A DNA stretch of 64,000 bases from Paenibacillus sp. D2_2. GTDB taxonomy: Bacteria > Bacillota > Bacilli > Paenibacillales > Paenibacillaceae. Shown in pieces: positions 1-10,144 of the stretch (position 1 is the stretch's first letter; every line of letters starts with the position of its first letter). The position numbers and the translations under genes are program-made. The DNA lies in NCBI RefSeq assembly GCF_031199965.1, contig NZ_CP133605.1, positions 3,628,501 to 3,692,500 on the forward strand, written 5' to 3'. Under the pieces are notes generated by a model. That model made no database searches and was not told the DNA's origin. It was given only the letters and a program-made list of their open reading frames with translations.

Positions 1-869
1 ATGTGAGAAGAAGCAAAATGACCGCCTGAATCAAGAACATATACAGCAAAGCAGTTAATGGCTTGCGGTTGGCCGCTTTGCCTCCGATCACATTGCCGAT
101 GGCAATGGCGATGCCATAGAGCAGTAGAATCAAGGCTACAGTAGATTCTTTAAAACCAGTAACGTCATGTAGCAGCGGCGACAGGTAGGTAAAGACCACG
201 AAGGTTCCTCCATACCCGAGCGCAGTAATGAGAAAGGCAAGCAGTAACCTGCCATTGGTAACAATCTTCACTTGGTCTCGGACAGGTGTCCGGACGCCTT
301 TACGAAGATTGCTTGGGACCAGAATCAAATTGGCAATCAAAGCAAAAATACCGACGATCACGATAGTTATAAACGCGGCCCTCCAGCCAAGCTGTTGGCC
401 GATAAATGTCCCCAGCGGTACACCAGTGACGGTCGCTACCGTGAGACCGGAGAACATAATAGATATGGCACTTGCCCTGCTATCCTCAGCAACCAAATCG
501 GCTGCAATCGTAGACCCGATGGACATAAACACGCCATGGGACAAAGCAGATATGATGCGTGCTGTCAGCAGCATGCCGATCCCGGTGGATACTGCCGCCA
601 GGCTGTTGCCAATAATAAATACTAGCATAATGCCGATCAGCAGAATCTTGCGCGGTACCCCGACGTGATAGAAGTCAGGATCGGTGCCCAAAAGTGACAC
701 CCAATGCATATAACGTAACGGTTAATCCTGCGAGGGTCACCGAAATGTGCAGGTCATTAGCGATCAGGGGTAGAAGCCCCACACTGATAAATTCAGTGGT
801 ACCAATCGCAAACGCGCTGATCGCTAAAGCTAACAAGGCAAAGGTTGCGCGTTTTTTATCTAAAGACAT
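1..869 (-). CDS. MFS efflux transporter, DHA1 (AraJ/YdhP-like), 3' end outside window, frame-broken
   Basis: Proton-driven drug or sugar efflux permease in the cell membrane. The N-terminus (ATG at 869) has the family's first helix and the TTEFISVGLLP segment; the remaining frames give GVPLGTFIGQQLGW and several more hydrophobic helices up to the window edge, where the gene is cut. The reading frame is lost at a CCC run (687-689) and again at a CCCC run (658-661); adding one base at each restores a normal MFS protein, so I read it as one gene. It is transcribed divergently from the HxlR gene at 1045, with a palindromic operator between them, and is probably repressed by that regulator. The second MFS in the window (4498) has the same arrangement. 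Confidence 0.85.
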
Positions 870-989
870 GATTTATTTCCACTCCTATATTTTTCTATAG
901 ATTTATTAAACTAGCGATTAAGCTGCAGAATAGTAATCCTGGCCGGTAAGTGTTATTATGTACCCATCGAAGTATTTTGAATAGTACGT

Positions 990-1018
990 ACTTTTTAGTA
1001 CTATAGGCACCAAAAAGT
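990..1018. promoter_or_regulatory. Palindromic operator between MFS and HxlR genes
   Basis: Inverted repeat with outer arms ACTTTTT and AAAAAGT, inner GT/CAC and an A/T-rich centre TATAG, preceded by AGTACGT. Almost the same sequence in the same relative orientation occurs at 4365-4393 between the second MFS/HxlR pair, which strongly suggests an HxlR-family binding site. The assignment to the adjacent regulator is inference. Confidence 0.7.
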
Positions 1019-1044
1019 GCCCATGGATTTGAGGAGGCATCATT

Positions 1045-1470
1045 ATGGAAAAAAAGAAATACAACATATCGGTTGAAGCTACGCTAGAGGTGATCGGAGG
1101 CAAATGGAAGTGTGTGATCCTTTGTCATTTAACCCATGGCAAGAAGCGGACAAGCGATTTACGGAGGCTAATGCCGTCCATTACCCAAAAGATGCTTACA
1201 CAGCAACTCAGAGAGCTGGAGGAGGATGGCATTGTAAACCGATTAATATATCATCAGGTCCCGCCCAAAGTGGAATATGAGCTGACTGAGTACGGCTGGA
1301 GCCTGAAACCGATTCTTGACTCTCTCTGTATGTGGGGAGAGACTCATATTATTAAAGAATACGGTGATAAGTTTGCCGTATTGGAAGATAACATTCTCAA
1401 CAACAAAGACATTGGCCTCGCGACCGAGGTGGATCGATCTTCGAATGAAAAGGAACCTTACTTGTCCTAA
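1045..1470 (+). CDS. HxlR-family winged-helix transcriptional regulator
   Basis: Complete 141-residue DNA-binding protein. The HxlR signature is clear: a start like VEATLEVIGGKWK, then LRRLMPSITQKMLTQQLREL (recognition helix region), DGIVNR and PPKVEYELTEYG. ATG at 1045 is preceded by GAGGAGG (1031-1037). HxlR proteins often sense electrophiles or quinones and control a neighbouring gene; here the divergent MFS exporter is the obvious target. It is longer at the C-terminus than the second HxlR copy (99 residues) by about 40 mostly polar residues. The inducer cannot be read from sequence. Confidence 0.93.
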   Translation: MEKKKYNISVEATLEVIGGKWKCVILCHLTHGKKRTSDLRRLMPSITQKMLTQQLRELEEDGIVNRLIYHQVPPKVEYELTEYGWSLKPILDSLCMWGETHIIKEYGDKFAVLEDNILNNKDIGLATEVDRSSNEKEPYLS

Positions 1471-1517
1471 AAATAAAGAAGGGAATGCAATAGATAGCAT
1501 TCCTAAATAATGCAAAA

Positions 1518-1555
1518 AAGCCCTTGAGATGTCTCAAAGACATGTTCAAGGGCTT
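1518..1555 (-). terminator. Hairpin terminator
   Basis: AAGCCCTTGA and TCAAGGGCTT arms with an inner GTCT/AGAC pairing. On the minus strand the hairpin is followed by a T6 run, so it looks like the terminator that once served the tRNA-Leu whose 3' end remains at 1570-1616; it can also stop the HxlR transcript from the left. Confidence 0.7.
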
Positions 1556-1569
1556 GTTCATTATTTAAA

Positions 1570-1616
<47 letters not shown>

Positions 1617-1628
1617 AATCAATCAAAA

Positions 1629-3358
1629 TCACAACACATAACCGAACCCTAAAATCGTGAATCGCTTATCCTCATGCCCCACTTCCATTTCGATCTCCAC
1701 CGTATGCTTATTCGCGTCCTGTTCATTGTACAAGACTACAGCATTACAGTGCGTCCAATTCGCGATATGCGGATCCCCCTGCCTTACCAGCTTCCCGTCT
1801 ACCCATATATTTGCCGTACCGAATCCAGGGTCCCCAGAGTCTTTGAAGACCAGGATCAGACGTTTGCTCCGAATCGTCATCTTGAAGCGGTCAAGGCCTG
1901 ATTCGGTAGTGTGCATCCAGTTATTGGGGAATTGTGGTGTTCCATAAGTATGATCGTCCATGTTGGCTGTGTGCAGATCATTATCTGTCTCCCGGAAACC
2001 TCCCGCATCGATCTGAGCGATGCCTTCGCTATTCAGGCGATCCAGCAGTTGAATTCCTTTATAATCATTCCCGATAATCGGCCACTTGTCCGTCGAAATA
2101 TCCTCCTCATCAGAGATGGCCTGGTCGGTATCTGCGAAGAGCCAGGCTAAGCAATCTGCCATCACCCAATGTCCCGTATTAGTAGGATGATAAATATCGT
2201 AGAAAAATTGCTTTTTAGAGATCACCTTGCCCTGATCTGCAGTCCAACGGAACTGCTCTACTACGGCATCCTTCACACTGACCATCGGCAAATCATAATG
2301 TCGTCCGACAGGAGCCAGCCGATCCTGAAGATTCCAGTCATTCATAAACACGCTGAACAGCAAAATTACCGCAGGCTGGTTATTAGCGTTAAGCGCCTTG
2401 AGTACCAGGCTCTCATAACAATTCCCCTCCGTCTCGTCGTTCGCGTCGTTAACTGCAAACTCCACAATAACAATATCCGGCTGAACGGTTCCTTCCTTCA
2501 ATACATCCCGATCATAGCGGACAATACCCAGCTCCGACGGCGTGCCTCCCAGCCCGGCCTTGATCAGTTGGATCGAACTGCCATCCTGTGATGCGAACAT
2601 TTGCTTAAAGAGCTCATAAGAACGATAAGCGTAACAATGGCTATGAATCGGAACTGCACCTGCGCCCTGGGTAATCGAGCCGCCAATGTAAGCGATCGTG
2701 ACAGGCTCGCCTCTTTCGCCTTCTCAATGGCCGCTTTCAATCTTTTGTTATTGCCCGGTGACATGAGAGATTTCTTAATCATCTCCCGATAGGCCTGCGA
2801 CTCGAACTCGACCGGTGAATCATTCACAAGCTCTGGAACCTGATAACCATCATTTAAATAGAAAACAACAGTAGTCGTCGCCATAGCACCCACTCGATCG
2901 AATTCAAATACGAATTTGGCGAGAACATCATCATCCAGAGATGACTCGTAATCGTCTAAGATCAGGAGCGTTTCTGAGCCATCAGCAGGGCATGACATGC
3001 TCATTCGAGATCCTGAGTTGTTAGACCCACGATGCTCAAGCGTAAAATGAACCTGGGTAACCTCTTCTTCATGTGCTTGAACGGAGATTCCAATACTGTG
3101 GACCAGTCGGCGAAACCCGCTAGAGCTCTTCAGAAGCTCAAGAATGTCTTCATCTGATACATTGCCCGCCATGCGAGCTTTATCCACAAGCCGACCTTCC
3201 AGGTAGATCTCTTGAGAGAACGTCCCATTCGGACGAAGGGTTGCTTCGATCATAGATTCATGCAATATGTATAATTCACTGCGCTTGGCTACCGGATCTC
3301 GCGGCGCCATCGGACCTTCCGATCCATTGTTTATGACATCTGACGAAGGGTTGGTCAT
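1629..3358 (-). CDS. SGNH/GDSL-type hydrolase (carbohydrate esterase-like), frame-broken
   Basis: Predicted serine esterase acting on an acyl or acetyl group, probably of a carbohydrate. About 220 N-terminal residues are not recognised. Then comes SGNH block I (IAYIGGSITQGAG, nucleophile Ser), a block with VEFAVND, the catalytic-acid/His block DIYHPTNTGH, and a C-terminal beta-rich region of about 150 residues that may bind carbohydrate. The frame changes near 2710; adding one C there joins both halves into one protein of about 575 residues. ATG at 3358 has AGGAGAGG upstream. A cre-like sequence sits in the promoter region. No signal peptide is visible, so it is probably cytoplasmic. Confidence 0.8.
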
Positions 3359-3394
3359 GGATCATCATCCTCTCCTAATAGTAGATTAAGAAGA

Positions 3395-3409
3395 GTATAG
3401 CGCTTACAT
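3395..3409 (-). promoter_or_regulatory. Possible cre (CcpA) site in SGNH promoter
   Basis: On the minus strand ATGTAAGCGCTATAC fits most of the cre consensus (WTGNAARCGNWWWCA) except the last two bases, and overlaps a possible -10 TATACT. Suggests catabolite repression of the esterase; weak evidence. Confidence 0.25.
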
Positions 3410-3451
3410 AATAATGCAGCAACCTGTTATGTCATGCTTTTCCTTACTTCA

Positions 3452-3907
3452 TTAATTGGTTAAGATAAGGGGCTTATCAAACACAAGATCATATGAATAT
3501 ATTTTTTGCTGCGTATCCATCTCAATATCGAATTCCCCATTTTGGTTCACATCACTATAAAACGTAATTTGTCCAAAGTTATTTGTTGGAGGTTTTATTG
3601 ATATTTTCGTCTTAAATTCACCATTCTTTTGAAGAACTATTTTTCCGTCTGCTAAAAATCCATGTCCATCCTCGACCAGATAAAAGAAATAATCTTGCTT
3701 CAATCCATCTATCTTACCGGAGATTTCAAATTCCAATTGTGAAATATCTGCAGGCTGTTCATCGATAGTCGTATTTAGAACAATTTTTGTGATATAGAAA
3801 ATACCTCCGGTGTTCTCGGATGACTCTAACTGTGAAACCAAGAATGACACAAAGAAATAGGAGTAAATGATGAACGAGTCTATCCCCCACGATTCTCCCC
3901 CCTTCAC
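3452..3907 (-). CDS. Hypothetical protein with N-terminal membrane segment
   Basis: 151 residues, family not recognised. A hydrophobic stretch (FIIYSYFFVSFLVS) near the N-terminus would anchor or export it; the rest is predicted beta-rich with alternating polar residues and a DVNQNGEFDIEMD loop that resembles a calcium-binding acidic loop. GTG at 3907 lies in a G-rich stretch (GGGGGGAG), so the true start could be misread. It is more A/T-rich than its neighbours. It lies alone between the SGNH hydrolase and the second HxlR gene on the same strand. Confidence 0.5.
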   Translation of the reverse strand: MKGGESWGIDSFIIYSYFFVSFLVSQLESSENTGGIFYITKIVLNTTIDEQPADISQLEFEISGKIDGLKQDYFFYLVEDGHGFLADGKIVLQKNGEFKTKISIKPPTNNFGQITFYSDVNQNGEFDIEMDTQQKIYSYDLVFDKPLILTN

Positions 3908-4032
3908 TATTAAACACTTTTATCCTTCTTTATGTTTCACCTCCGATGAAATAAAAAGGTTCATGCTCGACCAGAAGCCGCGCTACTCATATTTATTCAA
4001 AATTTGAAATTCACTTTGGTCGAAGGTTTCCT

Positions 4033-4332
4033 CTAAATATGTTTCCCCCATTCGCACATCGACTTTAAAAATGGAGCCATCAACATGCCAAGTTTTGTAA
4101 CCGAATATTCCACTTTAGGCGGGACTTGATTGTATATTTTTCGGCTTACGATTCCGTCTTGTTCAAGTTCTCTTAACTGCTGAATCAGCATTTTTTGTGT
4201 AATGCCCTGGATCATCCGCTTTAATTCGCTTGTTCGCAAGGACTTCTGGGTTAGATGATACACAATAAGCGGCTTCCATTTGCCTCCAATGATACTCATT
4301 GCAACTTCCAGCGTACAGTAGTATGTTCTCAC
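4033..4332 (-). CDS. HxlR-family transcriptional regulator (second copy)
   Basis: Compact 99-residue winged-helix regulator with the HxlR hallmarks IIGGKWKPLIVYHL, IQGITQKMLIQQLREL, DGIVSRKIYNQVPPKVEYSVT and a final MCEWGKHI. The start is a GTG at 4332 with AAGGAGGAG upstream. It is divergent from the MFS gene at 4498 and shares with the 1045 copy both its core sequence (the QVPPKVEY stretch is identical) and its operator, so the two modules look like an old duplication or two acquisitions of related modules. It lacks the C-terminal tail of the first copy. Confidence 0.92.
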   Translation of the reverse strand: MRTYYCTLEVAMSIIGGKWKPLIVYHLTQKSLRTSELKRMIQGITQKMLIQQLRELEQDGIVSRKIYNQVPPKVEYSVTKLGMLMAPFLKSMCEWGKHI

Positions 4333-4364
4333 TCCTTAACTCCTCCTTTGTTCGTACAATAATT

Positions 4365-4393
4365 ACTTTTTGGTGACTATATCACTAAAAAGT
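4365..4393. promoter_or_regulatory. Palindromic operator between HxlR and MFS genes (second module)
   Basis: ACTTTTTGGTGA / CTATA / TCACTAAAAAGT, a near-perfect inverted repeat followed by ACGTACT. Read on the minus strand it aligns base for base with 990-1018 including the flanking AGTACGT, with only a few differences in the centre. Likely bound by one or both HxlR proteins. Confidence 0.72.
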
Positions 4394-4497
4394 ACGTACT
4401 TCATTATTTAACATTTTTGATTCATAATGACAAATACAAGTTCATGGATGCAGTACGGTCAGGACAAAATTACAAATCAAGAAGGATGGAGATGTGG

Positions 4498-5703
4498 ATG
4501 GAATATACAACCGAAATGACTGGAGTGTCTTTAAGCACTCGGCAAAAGCTGCTCGTTTTCTCTTTTGTTTTGCTGACATTCGTTACAGGAACAAGTGAAT
4601 TCGTTATTGTTGGATTATTATCCCAAATTGCATCTAGTTTGGAAGTCACCATTTCATCTGCAGGGGCGCTGGTATCCGGGTTTGCCTTTGCAGTGGCCGT
4701 CGGCACGCCGATTATAGCCGTTCTGGTTAGCCGCTATCCTGCTTATCCGCTTATGTTAGGTTGCATGTTAATTTTTATTGCGGGCAATATTGCCAGCGCC
4801 CTTTCTTCCACTTATCTTTGGCTGCTAGGGGCAAGAGTTGTTACTGCAGTTGTATGCGGGTTAATGCAGACAATTGCCATGACCGTTGCGAGCGAGGCAA
4901 TACCCATTTCGAAAAGAGGCGCGGTCATTTCGCTTGTGTTCGCAGGGTTTACGATTGCTAGTGTATTAGGTGTACCGCTGGGAACCTGGATCGGACAATC
5001 AGGCGGTTGGAACATGGCGTTCTGGTTTACAGCCGGTTTAGGTGTTATTTCCTTAGTGATGCTCTCGCTTACCGTTCCGAAAAACCTGAAGGGGCCACCA
5101 AGCTCATTAAAAAGCCAAGTCGGTTTACTGACTCATGCCCGAATGATCATGGCTTTCTTCATCCCGGCACTGAGCATTGCCGCCACTTATACCGTGTACA
5201 CTTACATCATGCCAATATTGGAAAATGAGCTACTTATTCCAGCCAGATATACAAGTCCTATTTTGCTGCTATATGGTGTTGCCTCGATCATTAGCACATT
5301 GTTAGCCGGAAAAATAGCTGCTCACGATGGTTTAAGGAAATTACGGTTTATTTTTGTTATGCAAGCTATCATTCTTGCTTCTCTTTATTTTACGGTACAT
5401 TCTACCGTGCTCGGCTTGATAAATATCTTCTTGACAGGTCTTGCTATTTACTTGTTCAATGTTAGCTTTCAAATGTACCTGATCGATTTAGCTGAGGAAT
5501 ACTCTCCTTCCGCTAAAGTGTTCGCCGCTTCTTTGTTTCCGGTGTCCGTCAATTTAGGCATTGCTGCAGGAGCGGCAATGGGCGGACTGATAGCAACCAA
5601 TATCGGTCTATCCTACACCGGGTGGATGGGAGCTCTATTGGCATTGACGGCAGCCTTGCTTACTTTTATAAGCGTTCATAAGAGAATAACTACATCCCGA
5701 TAG
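4498..5703 (+). CDS. MFS efflux transporter, DHA1 family
   Basis: Intact 402-residue, 12-helix exporter in the cell membrane. TGTSEFVIVGLLSQIA in helix 1, VGTPIIAVLVSRYPAY (the helix 2-3 motif A region) and VLGVPLGTWIGQSGGW (motif C region) are typical of DHA1 proteins such as AraJ and YdhP. I prefer the ATG at 4498 (GGATGGAG just upstream) over upstream in-frame starts, because the extra 27 residues are polar and have no ribosome site. Promoter and operator lie at 4365-4393. Homologous to, but clearly diverged from, the broken MFS at 1-869. Substrate unknown. Confidence 0.92.
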   Translation: MEYTTEMTGVSLSTRQKLLVFSFVLLTFVTGTSEFVIVGLLSQIASSLEVTISSAGALVSGFAFAVAVGTPIIAVLVSRYPAYPLMLGCMLIFIAGNIASALSSTYLWLLGARVVTAVVCGLMQTIAMTVASEAIPISKRGAVISLVFAGFTIASVLGVPLGTWIGQSGGWNMAFWFTAGLGVISLVMLSLTVPKNLKGPPSSLKSQVGLLTHARMIMAFFIPALSIAATYTVYTYIMPILENELLIPARYTSPILLLYGVASIISTLLAGKIAAHDGLRKLRFIFVMQAIILASLYFTVHSTVLGLINIFLTGLAIYLFNVSFQMYLIDLAEEYSPSAKVFAASLFPVSVNLGIAAGAAMGGLIATNIGLSYTGWMGALLALTAALLTFISVHKRITTSR

Positions 5704-5794
5704 GCTGCAAAGAGTGCTCTTAAAACCGCATAAATTATCTCTTTTCATGAAATATTAGGGGTAAACTGCGTAAGACATCAAGCCCATACGAAGG

Positions 5795-7241
5795 ATGATG
5801 AATGAATTGAAAAATCAACGGAACCGATCTATGTTTCAACATTTATCCTACGATCAAGGTGAGCCTTTATTTTCTCAGCTAGAGCAAGCTTTTCAGAACG
5901 CCGCTGATTATCAATCCGTAGGTGTAGGATATGTAGGCAAGGAGCAAATCTATCTTTGCTACCTTACCTCCTTAGTCGGGTCCGACCACATGATATTCCA
6001 ATTAGAAGTACCAGAAGATGCGACCAATACAAATCTGGATAGTTATATTGGTACAAAATATACGGTTGGGAGCTATAAGGAATGTGAAAGAGCGATTTGT
6101 ACTGGAAAGACGATCCTCTGCACTCATAATTCCTCCAACTGCATTATTCTGGATACGGAGAATCCTCAGCAGCGGGGATTGCAGCAGCCACAGACCGAAA
6201 ACGTCATCCAGGGGCCGATGTATTCCTTTAACGAACACTATTCAACGAACATCGCGCTGGTTCGTCAGCGCATGCAAACGCCCCGCCTGAAAATTTGGGA
6301 AACGACCATCGGCGAGATAACGCATACCACAGTAGGGATGATGTACCTAGAGGGAGTCACCGATCCGGGACTTATTCAATATACACGCGATAAAATCAGC
6401 AGTATTCAAACGGATAGTGTACAGGAATCAGGGGAACTGCTGCGCTTACTCAATCCAAAGACCGGTTTATTTCCCGTCGCCGTGACCACTGAGCGCCCAG
6501 ATCGGGTCTCAGCTTCCTTGTTGAATGGAAAAGTCGTGATTTTCCTGGATGGTACTCCTTTTTCCATTATTGCTCCCGGCTCCTATTTTGATTTCTGGGA
6601 ATCCGCTGAAGATCAATATCTTACACCTTTTATTGCCGTTTTTATAGAGTACTGCGGTTTATGGCTGTCATGCTAAATCTGTTTCTTCCTGCCCTTTATG
6701 TTGCGATTACGTCCGTAAATCTTGACGTAACCGGCTGGAGATCAATCTCGGTGCGTCTGCAAGCCGAGAAGGCGTTCCCTACCCAGTATGGATGGAATCA
6801 CTACTTATGTTGTTTTTATTAGATTGTATCGTCGAGGCGGGCATCCGCCTACCGCGCTCAATTAGCGCCACGGTCACTATGGTTGGGGGCGTCGTGCTTG
6901 GACAAGCCATTATCCAAGCCAACATTGTTAGCAACCTGCTAGTGATTGTGGCGGCTACCACGGCATTGACCAATTTCATCGTTGTGGATTATCAAATGGG
7001 ATTGGTACAGCGCATATTGAAATACTTCTTTTTAGCTGGAGCAAGCCTACTCGGTATACTAGGGATTGTGTTTGCCTTCTCAATCATGGTCATCTGCCTG
7101 TCGCGAATCAAATCCTTTGGCATCTCATATTTGAGTCCACTCGGGCCAGATGCAAGAGCACGATCAGGCAGTCTTGGATTACTTGGACACTCCCATCATT
7201 TTTCACTTACAAATTGGCTCAACTTTGGGAAGAAGGAATAA
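5795..7241 (+). CDS. Spore germination protein, GerA (A subunit) family, frame-broken
   Basis: Largest subunit of an inner-spore-membrane germinant receptor. The N-terminal soluble domain includes KTGLFPVAVTTERPDRVSASLLNGKVVIFLDGTPF and SYFDFWESAEDQY, both characteristic of the family; the membrane part continues with LRFMAVMLNLFLPALYVAI, SREGVPYPVWMESLLMLF and a chain of helices. The frame changes near 6645 and again near 6725. A third change near 7140 is likely, because a different frame gives a tail ending at a TGA (7246-7248) that overlaps the next ATG, as gerB and gerC do here. First gene of a three-gene operon. Confidence 0.88.
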
Positions 7242-7244
7242 ACG

Positions 7245-8335
7245 ATGAAGCCACCTACTTTATCAACGACCCAATTCTTTGGATTGCAGATTATGATATT
7301 GGGGGCAATTTCCTTTTATTTTTATCCGTATCTCGTGATTAATGCCACTAGCCATGGCTTTTGGATCCCCATCGTGATATGGATGCTGCTAGCCCTGGTC
7401 GGAGCTTGGCTCTTCAGCCGAATGATGGCACTGCATCAGGGAAAGGATGCCTTCACGATCGTGAAGAAGGAGCTTGGCTGGCTGGGAATCGTGATATTTG
7501 TGCTGCCCCTCATCTGGTTTATGTGGCGATCCATGGTCATTATGATCAGCGCACACACCGAAATCATCGCCATGACGATCCTGCATACAACGCCTGGGTG
7601 GGTGCTTAACGGAATCATCTGGATTGCCGTATTTTTGGCATCTGGCGGATTTGGATCGATCGTACGGACGGCTTCGATTTTTTTGATAATCAGCTTTCCG
7701 ATTACCATTATTTTGTTTTTCTTGGCGATGAGCGACACTCATCTATACTTGGGCAAGCCCTGGCTTCACAGTACGGGGAATTTCTCACAAATCCCCGCTT
7801 TTATGCTTCATCCTGTATTTGGACCGGTTATTTGTATTTTGCAGTTTGCGGGCAATTCACCCAAAAGGCTGGCGTGCTGTGGAAATCGTATACTGCAGCG
7901 GCCATTTGCTTCATACCGCTAATCCTGGGCTCGGTGTACCTGCCCGTATTGACCTTCGGCGCTGAGATGTCGCGAAATTTAACCTTACCGTACATATCCA
8001 AAATGGATTCGATATACCATTTCTGGCTCATTGTCGAAAATTTAACTGCCGTGTTTATTTCATCCTCAATGCTGTACCTGATATTAGCACTAGCGATCAT
8101 AGTGAACATCATCGTCACAGCTGTGAAGGTTATCTTCCCCAGCTGGAACGATAAACTACTGTATCTGCTGACTGGAGCGGTAACATACGCTTCCACGCTT
8201 CTAGTTCCATCCTGGGATTGGATTGAAAAGGCTCTTATCGTGAATTCTCCGTTCCGGTTATATCTCATGTTCTTATTTCCACTGGTCGTAATTATGAAAT
8301 CGATGATTTCAGAAAGGATGAAATCCCGTCCATGA
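7245..8335 (+). CDS. Spore germination permease, GerB family, frame-broken
   Basis: APC-superfamily integral membrane subunit of the germinant receptor, about 363 residues and ten predicted helices. The N-terminus (TTQFFGLQIMILGAISFYF) and the segment YFAVCGQFTQKAGVLWKSY are typical of endospore germination permeases. The frame breaks at TTT (7818-7820); one extra T gives FWTGYLYFAVCGQF and joins both halves. Its stop overlaps the next start as ATGA at 8332, showing translational coupling within the operon. Confidence 0.9.
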
Positions 8336-9443
8336 GCTTCAAATCTCGTCCTCTGTTCCTTCTTGGTCTCCTGCTTCTGCTAGTGCTCCCGCTCTCAGGC
8401 TGCTGGGATGTGAGAGATATTGACAATCGGCTGCTTGTCACCACACTTGGGATTGAGGAAGCCCCAAATAATCAAGTGAAGATTTGGGCTAGATTTCCGC
8501 TTCCGAGTGTCAAGGGGACTAGTGGGGGGGAACGGATAAGGATTATATAACCGTCAATCAAGTTGGGGAAACCGTAGTAGATGGGATTGATGGCATCCGC
8601 CTCAAGCTGACTAAATTTATTGATCTATCACAGATCAGAACAATCTTCTTGGATCAGAATCTAGCAAAAAAAGGATTCCTCCCTTATTTGGAATTCGCCA
8701 TGCGGGATCGGACGCTCCCCTTGGACGCTCTCGTTACACTGGTGTCCGGCGATATGGAAGCGGTGTTGAATCAGCCTTATCCGACGGGCGAGTTGTCCGG
8801 CATTTACTCTAAGCTTTTTTTCGAAAGCTACGCAGGAGGAACAGCACAAAAAAATAAAATGACATTATGGGAGGTCTTCAGCCGTTATTTCAATCCATTA
8901 GAAGAAAACATCATTCCCGTATTGAGCAATGATCCGGTCACGTTATTTAGGCTTCAAGGCAACGCCTATTTTCAAGGAGATAAAATGGTGGGGATGCTCA
9001 GTCCGGAGGAAACCTTGATTACCAGTATCGTTACAAATAAGATGTTTCCGTTTGAGATCGAAACGGCGCAAAAAATGGACGTTAGAATCATGAATTCTAA
9101 ATCTTCTATTCATGTTAAAATGATCAACAACAAGCCGTTTATCCGTATACGCGCCAAAACCACCATGACGTTGATGGATTCCGCACGCGGCATACACATA
9201 GATCCTTCCGAACTGGAGGCCTCTATTAACAAGTTGATTGAAGAACGGGCCAATAAAGTGTTCAAACGGACTCAAAAGGATCAAGCCGATATATTTCGTC
9301 TGGGCAATTATTTCAGAAGCATTCTACCCGAGTCTTCGTATAATCATTGGCCCGAGCTCTATCAGCAAGCTTCCATTGACTTCAAGCTCGAGTCCAAGCT
9401 AAAGAACACCGGACTGCAGATCATGAAGAATCCAACGGATTAA
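8332..9443 (+). CDS. Spore germination lipoprotein, GerC (Ger(x)C) family, frame-broken
   Basis: Third receptor subunit, a lipoprotein on the outer face of the inner spore membrane. A signal peptide ends in the lipobox LSGC, followed by WDVRDIDNRLLVTTLGIE, the typical Ger(x)C start. The mature protein continues with FLDQNLAKKGFLPYLEFAMRD and a C-terminal domain with FRSILPESSYNHWPELY. The frame is lost in a run of seven G at 8524-8530; changing the run length restores a protein of about 370 residues. Last gene of the operon. Confidence 0.9.
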
Positions 9444-9587
9444 GGCTTCATGAGACAACGCAAAAGATTGAACAAGCAGGAATAGGCGTGCTATTGTCTC
9501 TTGCTCAATCATATCGAAACGAAGGACGAACATCGCTCTTTCCTTTACTTATAATACGGTTCATCGTGACACCCTAACGGCGAAATC

Positions 9588-9613
9588 AAAAAGGCACCCA
9601 TTTAGGGGTGCCT
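9588..9613 (-). terminator. Terminator of the qor-marR operon
   Basis: GGCACCC ATTTAG GGGTGCC followed on the minus strand by a T5 run; lies about 90 bases after the marR stop. Confidence 0.8.
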
Positions 9614-9702
9614 CGAAATGTCTAGTACCTTTCCAGTTCGTAAAACATGAGAACCGTCCGTTTGCTGGAGATGGCCTCCGGCGCTCTGCGCTTGCCATAA
9701 TA

Positions 9703-10137
9703 CTATTCGAACCTTTTCAGCGCTTCGAATAAGCGCCTTAGGTTATCCAACAAGTCGCTTTTTGCCTCCGGAGTCCAATCAGCCAAAGCCTCGCGCATAT
9801 TGCGCTCACGGGCGAGGTTAATCGTCGTTCTCACTTCCTCCCCGTACGTCGTCAATTCAGACACGCGAATCCGGGAATCGGAACTTGAAGGATTCGTATG
9901 AACCAATCCGGCGGTCTCCAGTTTATCGATTTGCCGGCTAACGCTCGAATAGTTTTTTCCCATCATATCGGCCAAATCACCAACACTAGTCGGCTGGAGA
10001 TGCCCGATGCCTACGAAGACGCGAAAGGTTGCCGCCTCCATATTTACGCCGGCATTTGCAATCATTTTCTTATCCCGGTCCGGTCGATTCATAATAGAAA
10101 CTAAATCAATAAGCGCTTTAAAAATTTCATATTCCAT
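9703..10137 (-). CDS. MarR-family transcriptional regulator
   Basis: 144-residue winged-helix repressor. The HTH/wing region is visible as PTSVGDLADMMGKNYSSVSRQIDKLETAGLV followed by SSSDSRIRVSELTTYG. It follows the oxidoreductase gene by only a few bases and is co-transcribed with it; two matching palindromes upstream of that gene suggest autoregulation of the pair. MarR proteins of this arrangement usually respond to phenolics, quinones or oxidants, but the ligand is not known here. Confidence 0.9.
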   Translation of the reverse strand: MEYEIFKALIDLVSIMNRPDRDKKMIANAGVNMEAATFRVFVGIGHLQPTSVGDLADMMGKNYSSVSRQIDKLETAGLVHTNPSSSDSRIRVSELTTYGEEVRTTINLARERNMREALADWTPEAKSDLLDNLRRLFEALKRFE

Positions 10138-10144
10138 AATCTAT

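Noticed and set aside
228-668. Open frames on the plus strand over the first MFS gene
   Set aside because: Antisense shadows of the frame-broken transporter; no ribosome site and low-complexity composition.
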